From Bacteroidota bacterium (lineage in GTDB: Bacteria; Bacteroidota; Ignavibacteria; Palsa-1295), in NCBI GenBank assembly GCA_025363505.1, contig JANYDV010000196.1, positions 1 through 8,538 on the forward strand: 8,538 nt of DNA, written 5' to 3'. The position numbers and the translations under genes are program-made. Positions within the stretch are counted from its first letter, which is position 1; each line of letters opens with the position of its first letter. Below, piece by piece: positions 1 to 6,275 of the stretch. The notes under the pieces were generated by a model. The model was not told the DNA's origin and did no database searches. It was given only the letters and a program-made list of their open reading frames with translations.

Positions 1-291
1 GATACTGCTGCCGCACTTCGCGCTTCAGAAATCAATGCGAATGCTGTATTCAAAGGCACTCGAGTCAATGGTATCTATGACTCAGACCCTGAGAAAAATC
101 CGAATGCACTGCATATTCCTCAGATCACCTATGCTGAAATGTTGCAACGCGGTTTGCGTGTGATGGATATGACGGCGATTGCACTTTGTCAGGAAAACAA
201 ACTGCCGATTGTGGTGTTTAATATGAACGAACGTGGTAACTTGCTCCGAGCGGTAACCGAAGAAGGCGTTGGTTCGAAAATTGTAATGTAA
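1..291 (+). CDS. pyrH: UMP kinase (uridylate kinase), C-terminal part, 5' truncated by window edge
   Basis: Frame 1 is open from the first base to a TAA at 289-291 and gives 96 residues, roughly the last 40% of a protein usually about 240 residues long. It begins DTAAALRASEI and continues with VNGIYDSDPEKNPNA, ITYAEML, VMDMTAIALC and LPIVVFNM. These are the conserved nucleotide-binding and C-terminal blocks of bacterial PyrH, a member of the amino-acid-kinase fold. The known role is ATP-dependent phosphorylation of UMP to UDP in the cytoplasm, the step leading to UTP and CTP. As a family, bacterial PyrH is hexameric and allosterically controlled by UTP and GTP; that is not visible here. The 33-bp gap to frr on the same strand fits the common pyrH-frr operon. 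No truncation or frameshift is seen apart from the window edge. Confidence 0.95.
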   Translation, partial: DTAAALRASEINANAVFKGTRVNGIYDSDPEKNPNALHIPQITYAEMLQRGLRVMDMTAIALCQENKLPIVVFNMNERGNLLRAVTEEGVGSKIVM

Positions 292-324
292 CCGATAACA
301 TTTTATATTTAATCTGTATCTATT

Positions 325-888
325 ATGACTTCCATAAGAGAAATTATAGCTGACTGCGAGCATAGGATGTCGAAAGCGGTTGAAAGTTTTGTACATGAGC
401 TCAGCAAGATTCGCACCGGACGCGCTTCTACTGCGCTGCTTGATACTGTTCGTGTTGATGCTTATGGCACGCCGATGGCAATAAATCAAGTGGCGAATCT
501 CACGGTGCCTGATGCGCACACAATTAGCATACAAGCATGGGATAAAGGCTTGATGGGCGCAATCGAGCGAGCGATCATTGCTGCGAATCTTGGACTGACC
601 CCGTCAAATGACGGCATCGTTATTCGTGTCCCAATGCCACCGCTGACCGAAGATCGCCGTAAGGAGATCGTAAAGCTGGTGAAGAAATTAGGCGAAGAAT
701 CGAAAGTCTCAATCCGAAACGTCCGTCGTGATGCAATGGAAACCCTCAAGAAAGCCGAGAAAGATCAGCACTTCTCCGAAGATGAGCGCAAACGGGGTGA
801 AGATGATGTTCAGAAAAAGACTGACGGCAAGGTAAAAGAGATTGATGCGGTGGTCGTCACGAAAGAGAAAGAAGTACTGGCTGTATAA
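325..888 (+). CDS. frr: Ribosome recycling factor (RRF)
   Basis: The gene encodes 187 residues, matching the usual length of about 185. RRF works with EF-G to split the post-termination ribosome so that subunits, mRNA and tRNA are released. The family signature RTGRAS lies at residues 30-35, at the hinge into domain II (about 31-104). The three-helix-bundle domain I is formed by the N-terminal helix and residues about 105-187. It includes PPLTEDRRKE (106-115 region), SIRNVRRDAM (129-138), which carries the conserved basic residues that contact 23S rRNA, and FSEDERKRGEDDVQK near 150-163. The ATG at 325 is the natural family start. Its leader is AT-rich with no Shine-Dalgarno, as is common in Bacteroidota. 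The gene is probably co-transcribed with pyrH 33 bp upstream. Nothing is unusual in length or motifs. Confidence 0.97.
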   Translation: MTSIREIIADCEHRMSKAVESFVHELSKIRTGRASTALLDTVRVDAYGTPMAINQVANLTVPDAHTISIQAWDKGLMGAIERAIIAANLGLTPSNDGIVIRVPMPPLTEDRRKEIVKLVKKLGEESKVSIRNVRRDAMETLKKAEKDQHFSEDERKRGEDDVQKKTDGKVKEIDAVVVTKEKEVLAV

Positions 889-900
889 GCCAATCTAACT

Positions 901-935
901 TTTTTCGTATGATAGGTTTTTTTGTTGTATCTTTG
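901..935 (+). promoter_or_regulatory. Candidate Bacteroidota-type promoter for the small secreted protein gene
   Basis: TATCTTTG at 928-935 is a full match to the Bacteroidota primary sigma -7 consensus TAnnTTTG. About 20 bases upstream is TTTTTCG at 901-907, an imperfect version of the -33 TTTG element. Transcription would start near 942, leaving a leader of about 37 bases before the ATG at 979. The box lies in the 90-bp gap after frr, so the small gene can be transcribed independently of pyrH-frr. The call rests on consensus matching only, and it assumes the organism uses a Bacteroidota-type sigma factor. Confidence 0.5.
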
Positions 936-978
936 AAAAACGTGTTAACCAGTTTTCTTCAATAATTACATTGTCTAT

Positions 979-1221
979 ATGAAAAAAATTATTGCGTTCG
1001 TTGCAATTTTGTTCCTTACATCGACGGTAATGGCTGCCGGTACGAAAGAACCAACAGCGCCCAAAACAACGAAGTCTAAAGTTACAAAAACCTCGACAAA
1101 AAAAGATGTCACTGCATCAAAATGTCAAGCGACGACATTAGCAGGCAAGCCCTGTAGTCGCAATGCTGCCAATGGGGGGAAATATTGTACCCAACATGCC
1201 AAAATGAAAAAGAAAGGGTAA
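979..1221 (+). CDS. Small secreted Lys/Thr-rich protein with a Cys-Cys-Cys-His module (DUF5763-like), function unknown
   Basis: The product has 80 residues. Residues 1-20 form a clear Sec signal peptide: two lysines after Met, a hydrophobic core IIAFVAILFL, then STVMA-A as a probable signal peptidase I site. No lipobox cysteine is present. Residues about 21-47 are a low-complexity Lys/Thr/Ala/Pro linker. Residues 49-73 carry C49-x9-C59-x10-C70-x2-H73, in the pattern CQATTLAGKPCSR ... GGKYCTQH. This resembles the short Cys/His modules seen in DUF5763-type bacterial and phage proteins, from memory and not checked by search. The four ligands could bind a metal such as zinc, which is inference. 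The tail KMKKKG is basic, so the mature protein is strongly cationic. The gene has its own promoter candidate and terminator and appears monocistronic. No Shine-Dalgarno precedes the ATG. The role is unknown; a periplasmic or envelope location is likely. Confidence 0.8.
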   Translation: MKKIIAFVAILFLTSTVMAAGTKEPTAPKTTKSKVTKTSTKKDVTASKCQATTLAGKPCSRNAANGGKYCTQHAKMKKKG

Positions 1222-1236
1222 ATCCCTTATTCTATT

Positions 1237-1273
1237 TTAAAAAAAAGCCGCGAAAATTATTCGCGGCTTTTTT
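1237..1273. terminator. Bidirectional intrinsic terminator between convergent genes
   Basis: A perfect 8-bp GC-rich stem is formed by GCCGCGAA (1247-1254) and TTCGCGGC (1260-1267), with a 5-base loop AATTA. An A-tract (1239-1246) lies on the left and six Ts (1268-1273) on the right, which extend the pairing and supply a U-run in both directions. It lies 15 bases after the stop of the small secreted gene and 16 bases before the stop codon end of clpC on the opposite strand, so one element probably ends both transcripts. Confidence 0.9.
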
Positions 1274-1289
1274 CCTCTCTTTTTAAGAA

Positions 1290-3884
1290 TTATATTTTTT
1301 CTTCTCCGATTGGGTCAGCATTCTCCGGATCAACATTCTCACCTTCGACATCTCCAATATGTGTAATACCCGCTTCCTTCATCACATCCTCAATGGTAGT
1401 TGGATGTGAAGTGACGATTTGGCTGGCTTCTCCGCTATGTTCGATCAGGAATAGCAACTCGGTGTCATTAGCGGCTACGTCAACTTTTACCGTTGAGCCA
1501 TCTTTGACCGATCCTTTGAGAATTTCTTCAGCAATCGGATCTTCGATGTATTTCTGCATCGCACGACGTAACGGTCTTGCGCCGTATTGTTTGTCGAAAC
1601 CTCGTTCGGCAACAAAACCAAGTGCTTTTTCAGAAAGCTCAACCTTGACCCCCATCTGTTCGACACGCTTAAGAAGTTTGTTGAGTGAGATCTGAATGAT
1701 CTGCACAATATCTTCTTTTGCTAATTGGCGGAAGACGATTGTTTCATCTACACGATTAAGAAACTCGGGATTGAAAAGACGCTTAAGCGATTCGTCAATC
1801 TGATCTTTCATCCTGCCGTATTCATCGGCATTGGATGATTCACCAAAACCGATCTTTGGTTGTTTCTTGATATCACGCGACCCCACGTTTGAAGTCATAA
1901 TGATGATCGTATTCTTGAAATCAACTTTACGACCTAAGGAGTCGGTTAAGACTCCATCATCAAGCACCTGTAAGAGGATGTTAAAGACATCAGGGTGTGC
2001 TTTTTCGATCTCATCAAGAAGCACAACTGAATATGGTTTACGTCGTACCTTCTCTGTTAATTGGCCACCTTCTTCGTAACCAACATACCCCGGAGGCGCA
2101 CCAACCAATCGTGATACAGAAAATTTTTCCATATACTCCGACATATCTACACGAATAAGTGCATCATCGGTATCAAAGAGATAACGAGCAAGTGACTTTG
2201 CAAGCTCTGTCTTACCGACGCCAGTGGGTCCGAGGAAAATAAAACTTCCGATCGGACGAGCCGGATCTTTGAGTCCCGCACGTGTGCGACGAATAGCTTT
2301 AGAAAGTTTTTCGATAGCTTCATCCTGACCAATTACCATTCCGCGAAGTGCTTCATGCATCTTCAAGAGTTTATTGCTCTCGCTTTGGGCAACTTTGTTA
2401 ACAGGGATGCCGGTCATCATTGCCACGACATCTGCGATGTCTTCTTCTGATACTTCATAGACCTGAGTTCCAAGATCGGCTTCCCACTTCAAGATAGCTG
2501 ATTCGAGATCTTGTTGATGTTTCTTCTCCAGATCACGAAGCTTGGCAGCTTCTTCGAAGTTTTGGGTTTTGACAACAAGATTCTTTTGAACCTTGACGTC
2601 TTCGATCTGACGCTCAAGTTCTTCTACATCTTTCGGAGCGTGAACGTTTGCAAGATGGACGCGAGAACCTGCTTCGTCCATTACATCAATTGCTTTGTCA
2701 GGTAAGAAGCGGTCTGTGATATAGCGATCGCTGAGCCGAACGGCAGTCTCGATAGCTTTTTCACCATAATGTACTTGATGATGTGCTTCGTATTTGGGGG
2801 CAATATTTTGTAAGATCTGTATCGTCTCATCAACCGAAGGCGGTTCGACAAGGATTTTTTGAAAACGACGATCAAGTGCTCCGTCTTTTTCAATAAACTG
2901 ACGGTACTCATCAAGGGTTGTGGCTCCGATGCATTGGATGTCACCACGAGAAAGCGCAGGCTTGAACATATTTGATGCATCAAGAGAACCCGAAGCACCA
3001 CCGGCACCAACGATAGTATGCAATTCATCTATAAAGAGAATGACATCTTTGGCTTTTTCAAGCTCGTTCATCACGGCTTTCATTCTTTCTTCGAACTGAC
3101 CACGATATTTTGTGCCTGCTACCAATGCGGCAAGATCGAGGGTGACTACGCGCTTATCAAATAGTACACGTGGTACTTTCTTCTGCACAATCCGCAACGC
3201 AAGTCCTTCGGCGATCGCTGTTTTACCGACGCCTGGCTCACCGATCAACACGGGGTTGTTCTTTTTTCGACGCGAGAGAATCTGCGCAACGCGCTCGATT
3301 TCTTTTTCTCGACCGATGATCGGGTCGAGTTTATCGTCCGCGGCAAGTTTGGTTAGGTCTCTTCCAAAATTATCAAGAACCGGAGTTTTTGTGCGATCCG
3401 GTTTCTTCTCGGTTGATTGTGGTTTTGGCGTAGAAGTTGCACGACCCGAAATAATATTATCTAATTCGGCACGAACACCATCATAGGTGCAGTTGAATTG
3501 ATTTAGTATCTGGGCGGCAATGTTGTCTTCATCACGAAGCAAAGATAAGAGCAAATGCTCAGTTCCGATCACTTCGCTCTTATACAGCTTTGCTTCGAGA
3601 TAAGTAATCTTCAGTACTTTTTCCGCTTGCTTTGTCAGTGGAATATTACCGATGGTTAGTGTTGCTCCGCCGGAACGAACGGTATCTTCTACCGCTTTTT
3701 TAATTTTGTATAAATCAACGCCAAGATTACGAAGAATCTTCACGGCGATCCCTTCGCCTTCGCGGATAATACCAAGTAGCAAATGTTCGGTACCGATATA
3801 ATCATGACCGAGCCTGATGGCTTCTTCACGCGAAAGACGAATAACGTCTTGAACCCTGTTCGAAAAATTTCCTTCTTGTGCCAT
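1290..3884 (-). CDS. clpC: ATP-dependent Clp protease ATP-binding subunit ClpC (Hsp100 AAA+ unfoldase)
   Basis: The product has 864 residues. ClpC forms hexamers that unfold proteins and feed them to the ClpP peptidase in the cytoplasm. In order: two N-terminal Clp_N repeats (about 1-145, each with a GTEHLLL block at 31-37 and 107-113); AAA+ domain D1 with Walker A GEPGVGKT (215-222) and Walker B VILFIDE (281-287); a short middle domain with a UVR motif (about 437-461); and AAA+ domain D2 with Walker A GPTGVGKT (552-559) and Walker B VVLLDE (620-625). IGFGE at 678-682 matches the ClpP-docking loop. The D2 small domain runs from about 715 to 805. The UVR motif and short middle domain distinguish it from ClpB. 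The acidic tail beyond about 810 makes it longer than the roughly 810-residue Firmicutes ClpC. The ATG at 3884 begins the canonical N-domain; a weak AAGG lies 8 bases upstream. No ctsR, mcsA or mcsB neighbours are present. It is convergent with the small secreted gene and divergent from the metalloprotease. Confidence 0.96.
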   Translation of the reverse strand: MAQEGNFSNRVQDVIRLSREEAIRLGHDYIGTEHLLLGIIREGEGIAVKILRNLGVDLYKIKKAVEDTVRSGGATLTIGNIPLTKQAEKVLKITYLEAKLYKSEVIGTEHLLLSLLRDEDNIAAQILNQFNCTYDGVRAELDNIISGRATSTPKPQSTEKKPDRTKTPVLDNFGRDLTKLAADDKLDPIIGREKEIERVAQILSRRKKNNPVLIGEPGVGKTAIAEGLALRIVQKKVPRVLFDKRVVTLDLAALVAGTKYRGQFEERMKAVMNELEKAKDVILFIDELHTIVGAGGASGSLDASNMFKPALSRGDIQCIGATTLDEYRQFIEKDGALDRRFQKILVEPPSVDETIQILQNIAPKYEAHHQVHYGEKAIETAVRLSDRYITDRFLPDKAIDVMDEAGSRVHLANVHAPKDVEELERQIEDVKVQKNLVVKTQNFEEAAKLRDLEKKHQQDLESAILKWEADLGTQVYEVSEEDIADVVAMMTGIPVNKVAQSESNKLLKMHEALRGMVIGQDEAIEKLSKAIRRTRAGLKDPARPIGSFIFLGPTGVGKTELAKSLARYLFDTDDALIRVDMSEYMEKFSVSRLVGAPPGYVGYEEGGQLTEKVRRKPYSVVLLDEIEKAHPDVFNILLQVLDDGVLTDSLGRKVDFKNTIIIMTSNVGSRDIKKQPKIGFGESSNADEYGRMKDQIDESLKRLFNPEFLNRVDETIVFRQLAKEDIVQIIQISLNKLLKRVEQMGVKVELSEKALGFVAERGFDKQYGARPLRRAMQKYIEDPIAEEILKGSVKDGSTVKVDVAANDTELLFLIEHSGEASQIVTSHPTTIEDVMKEAGITHIGDVEGENVDPENADPIGEEKI

Positions 3885-3994
3885 AATCGTAGCCTTAAAA
3901 TTTACCTCTATTTATATAGACGAAAATCATATACCGTTTGTTACACTCCGACGATGATTTCCATTATATAGATTTAACTACTATTACTAACAGA
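3885..3994. promoter_or_regulatory. Divergent promoter region between clpC and the metalloprotease gene
   Basis: This AT-rich spacer of about 110 bases separates two divergent genes and must hold both start regions. On the minus strand, TAAATTTT (3904 down to 3897) is a one-mismatch version of the TAnnTTTG box in front of clpC, with TTTTCG (3926 down to 3921) about 18 bases upstream. On the plus strand, TAGATTTA (3969-3976) is a one-mismatch box for the metalloprotease, without a well-placed -33 element. TTATATAGA occurs twice, at 3912-3920 and 3964-3972. No CIRCE-type or other known heat-shock operator was recognised. Individual box assignments are weak; the divergent arrangement itself is certain. 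Confidence 0.4.
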
Positions 3995-5557
3995 GTGCTC
4001 TTACACACGGTTCGTTCTTTCCGACTCCTGCTTTTGATAGTGGCTTTTTTTGCTTTCCTGATCATAAAGGATGCACGACAAAGTTACGCGCAAAAACGAA
4101 CAATTTTAGAAGAGATAGCCAATGCCAACGATGACAATCATTGTGGTACTGAGGCGGCAATGGTAATAGCTCGTCAGCGAATAAAAGCCGGAAAGCCCTT
4201 GAGCATTTCAGATGCACCTGTTATGCAGGACTCTCTTATTTCTGTGTCCGGGAAATTTATGATTCATTATGATCATACAGGTAAGAATGCCGCGACGTCG
4301 GAATATGTGGCAGCCGCCGCATTAAATGCCGACCAAGCTGCCCTACTTGAAATAGATACACTCGGCTATCCAAAACCACCCTATACGTTTGCCGACTCGA
4401 TGTGGCATATCTATCTTATTGAGCAAGGTAATGGAGTCTATGGTCTTACTATCTCAGTAAATCAGCCGTTCGACTACTCTCCGACGAGCTTGCCCAAATA
4501 TCGTTCTTACATTGTCATCGATAGAGATTTTTCGGAAGACAGATACACCACCAAAGGTATCGATGCCGCGCGACTCACCATATTTCATGAATTTCATCAT
4601 TTGATACAATATGGAGATTACGGTTATGGTCAACTCAATAGAGATATTAATTTTCGTGAAATGACCAGTGTTTGGCTTGAAATGCGAAGCACACCATTAA
4701 TACCTGATTATTTGCAATACTTACCGAATTATCTGCCGAATCTGCAACTCATTTTTGATCGAGCTGATAGTGATCACGGATACGGACAAAGTATTTGGAT
4801 GCGCTTTCTTGCCAAGAGGTTTGACGATAAAATTATCCGTACGGTCTGGGAGTGGTACTCAACAAAAAAATCTGATTTTCTTTTGGCATTTGATTCTGTC
4901 TTAGCAACAAAACAATCAAGTTTTTGTGACGAATATAAAAGATTCGGGACACTAATGATGCAAAGTGGTCATAGATATAGAGGCAGTGACTTCCTTCCTG
5001 ATCTTGAACGGTATCCTTCGAATCTTATACCGGTTAATATTCTTTCAAATGGTGGTGATGTAACGATGTCAATCAATCCTGCTTCGATGGCGATATATCA
5101 ATGTGTTTCGGGAGCGAAAACACACACCTATATCCTGACTAGAAATACTGATATTTCCGAATCTCCCGATGCAACGGTTGGGTGTCAAGACGGTATATTC
5201 CACTTCAGTTCTGCTTTTGTTCAGACGTATTGTGATACTTCATTCTCATTGGCTAATGTTGAGACCAAAGTATTTCCTCAACCATTCTTGCTTTCCGGTA
5301 ATGGTGAGAAACTCAACATTCTCGCATCGGATAAGCCCTACCGTCCGATCTCATCGTATGTAAATATCTATGCTGTTGATAATACACTTGTTAGACATAT
5401 TGAAGTCTATCCGAGTCCTTATGGCGGCAATTGGTTTCACATCTGGGATGGCAGGGATGACATCGGGGTTCTTGTAGCAAGCGGGGTTTATTATTATTCT
5501 GTTACCACCGATAACGAGCGAACGGTCGGAAAGTTGATTCTCCTAAGATCGAAATAG
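3995..5557 (+). CDS. Secreted zinc metalloprotease (MXAN_6640-like gluzincin) with C-terminal FlgD-Ig/T9SS-type module
   Basis: The product has 520 residues from the GTG at 3995. Residues about 1-35 form a signal peptide with Arg/His in the n-region (RSFR), a strong hydrophobic stretch LLLLIVAFFAFLII, and a possible cleavage near SYA-Q. The catalytic motif HEFHH (198-202) is a zincin HExxH. Glu222 follows 20 residues after the second His, the spacing of the third zinc ligand in thermolysin-like gluzincins, and sits in EMTSVWLE, like the E-G-T-A-V-W block I recall from MXAN_6640-family putative metalloproteases. A later HGYGQSIWMRFLAKRF block also fits that family. The last 65 residues (about 456-520) look like a FlgD-Ig or T9SS type A C-terminal domain: VNIYAVD, IWDGRDDIG, VASGVYYYSV, then KLILLRSK. 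Export by Sec and then T9SS to the surface is inferred. An upstream in-frame TTG at 3938 would add 19 polar, acidic residues before the signal peptide, so GTG is preferred; no in-frame ATG exists near the 5' end. The substrate is unknown. Confidence 0.75.
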   Translation: MLLHTVRSFRLLLLIVAFFAFLIIKDARQSYAQKRTILEEIANANDDNHCGTEAAMVIARQRIKAGKPLSISDAPVMQDSLISVSGKFMIHYDHTGKNAATSEYVAAAALNADQAALLEIDTLGYPKPPYTFADSMWHIYLIEQGNGVYGLTISVNQPFDYSPTSLPKYRSYIVIDRDFSEDRYTTKGIDAARLTIFHEFHHLIQYGDYGYGQLNRDINFREMTSVWLEMRSTPLIPDYLQYLPNYLPNLQLIFDRADSDHGYGQSIWMRFLAKRFDDKIIRTVWEWYSTKKSDFLLAFDSVLATKQSSFCDEYKRFGTLMMQSGHRYRGSDFLPDLERYPSNLIPVNILSNGGDVTMSINPASMAIYQCVSGAKTHTYILTRNTDISESPDATVGCQDGIFHFSSAFVQTYCDTSFSLANVETKVFPQPFLLSGNGEKLNILASDKPYRPISSYVNIYAVDNTLVRHIEVYPSPYGGNWFHIWDGRDDIGVLVASGVYYYSVTTDNERTVGKLILLRSK

Positions 5558-5559
5558 AT

Positions 5560-5598
5560 CGGAAATGGGAAAACAGGTCGGTTATTTCCGTAAATTTG
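5560..5598 (+). promoter_or_regulatory. Candidate promoter box and small hairpin upstream of efp
   Basis: The 93-bp gap between the metalloprotease and efp contains TAAATTTG at 5591-5598, a full match to the Bacteroidota -7 consensus TAnnTTTG. No convincing TTTG -33 partner is seen about 20 bases upstream. Directly before it, CGGAAAT (5560-5566) and ATTTCCG (5584-5590) form a perfect 7-bp inverted repeat around a 17-base loop. The hairpin lacks a following T-run, so it is a poor intrinsic terminator. It may be an operator-like or attenuating structure, or chance. The location fits a promoter that drives efp-accB-accC-gcvH independently of the metalloprotease. Confidence 0.4.
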
Positions 5599-5650
5599 CA
5601 ATTCTAGAGATATCGCTAAAACTAATAAGTATCATATTATATAGATAATT

Positions 5651-6220
5651 ATGGCAAGTACAAATGATTTTCGTATAGGCTCAGTGCTCAGAATGGACGG
5701 CGGAGAGCTTTATCGTATCGAGGAATATGAGCATCGGACACCGGGCAACCTTCGCGCTTTTGTACAGGCAAAACTTCGTTCGCTCAGAACCGGCAATCTC
5801 AAAGAGATGCGCTACCGCTCGGGCGAGGAAGTTGATATGGTACGTATGGAAAAAAAACCATTTCAGTTTCTCTATAAGGATGGCGAAGATTTTGTATTTA
5901 TGGATAATGCTACCTATGAGCAGATTACTGTTCCGATGTTAAAAGTAGGAGATATTTCTAAATATATCCGTGAATCTGATAGTGCGGATATTTTATTCTC
6001 AGAAGATGGGGAAGTTATTTCGTTAGAGGTACCGGCAGCGGTGATCCTGAAGATCATTGAAACTGACCCGGGTATGAAAGGTGATACCGCGACCGGCGGT
6101 ACTAAGCCAGCTAAACTTGAAACCGGCGCAATGGTAAACGTGCCACTCTTTTTGAATGAGGGCGACCAAGTAAAAGTAGATACACGTACCGGGCAGTATA
6201 TGGAACGTGTAAAGAAATAA
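5651..6220 (+). CDS. efp: Elongation factor P with Asn at the loop tip
   Basis: The product has 189 residues, the normal EF-P length (about 185-190). EF-P binds between the P and E sites of a stalled ribosome and speeds peptide bond formation at polyproline stretches. Three beta-barrel domains are evident. The N-terminal KOW-like domain (about 1-65) starts ASTNDFRIGSVLRMDGGELY. The middle OB domain (about 66-127) includes FMDNATYEQI. The C-terminal OB domain (about 128-189) has the signatures ETDPGMKGDTA, LETGAMVNVPLF and VDTRTGQY. The domain I loop reads HRTPGNLRAF (28-37). Aligned with E. coli EF-P, where KPGKGQAF places the modified Lys34, the tip here is Asn33 (codon AAC at 5747-5749). 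That rules out lysine beta-lysylation and arginine rhamnosylation at this site. No epmA, epmB, epmC or earP gene is in the window. It leads the efp-accB-accC gene order found in many bacteria. There is no Shine-Dalgarno before the ATG. Confidence 0.96.
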   Translation: MASTNDFRIGSVLRMDGGELYRIEEYEHRTPGNLRAFVQAKLRSLRTGNLKEMRYRSGEEVDMVRMEKKPFQFLYKDGEDFVFMDNATYEQITVPMLKVGDISKYIRESDSADILFSEDGEVISLEVPAAVILKIIETDPGMKGDTATGGTKPAKLETGAMVNVPLFLNEGDQVKVDTRTGQYMERVKK

Positions 6221-6263
6221 GTCAGATCACACGACGAATATATTGATATTAGGATCAACTGAA

Positions 6264-6269
6264 AAGGAG
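6264..6269 (+). promoter_or_regulatory. Strong Shine-Dalgarno sequence of accB
   Basis: AAGGAG lies 6 bases before the ATG at 6276, a textbook ribosome binding site. Other starts in the window (frr, the 979 gene, the metalloprotease, efp, accC, gcvH) have AT-rich leaders without a comparable purine run, and clpC has only AAGG. The site fixes the accB start and may give it higher translation than its operon partners, which is inference. Confidence 0.75.
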
Positions 6270-6275
6270 TAAACT

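Noticed and set aside
82..534. A 150-codon open frame on the minus strand across pyrH and frr
   Set aside because: It is antisense to two clear housekeeping genes, is rich in His/Arg/Tyr/Asn with no recognisable domain, and spans their intergenic gap. It is a shadow of coding bias on the other strand.
889..978. Terminator after frr
   Set aside because: T-runs occur at 900-905 and 917-923, but no stable GC-rich stem precedes them, so no intrinsic terminator could be supported.
3112..3486. A 124-codon plus-strand frame inside clpC
   Set aside because: It is antisense to the conserved D1 domain of ClpC; the Arg/Ser-rich composition is typical of an antisense shadow, and it has no leader or motif.
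1290..3884. Possibility that the large AAA+ gene is clpB or clpA
   Set aside because: The middle region is short and has a UVR motif instead of the long ClpB coiled coil, and both Clp_N repeats and an IGFGE docking loop are present, which fits ClpC.
5914..6258. A 114-codon minus-strand frame over the efp end and the efp-accB gap
   Set aside because: It is complementary to conserved EF-P coding sequence; the Ser/Ile/Pro-rich product has no recognisable feature.
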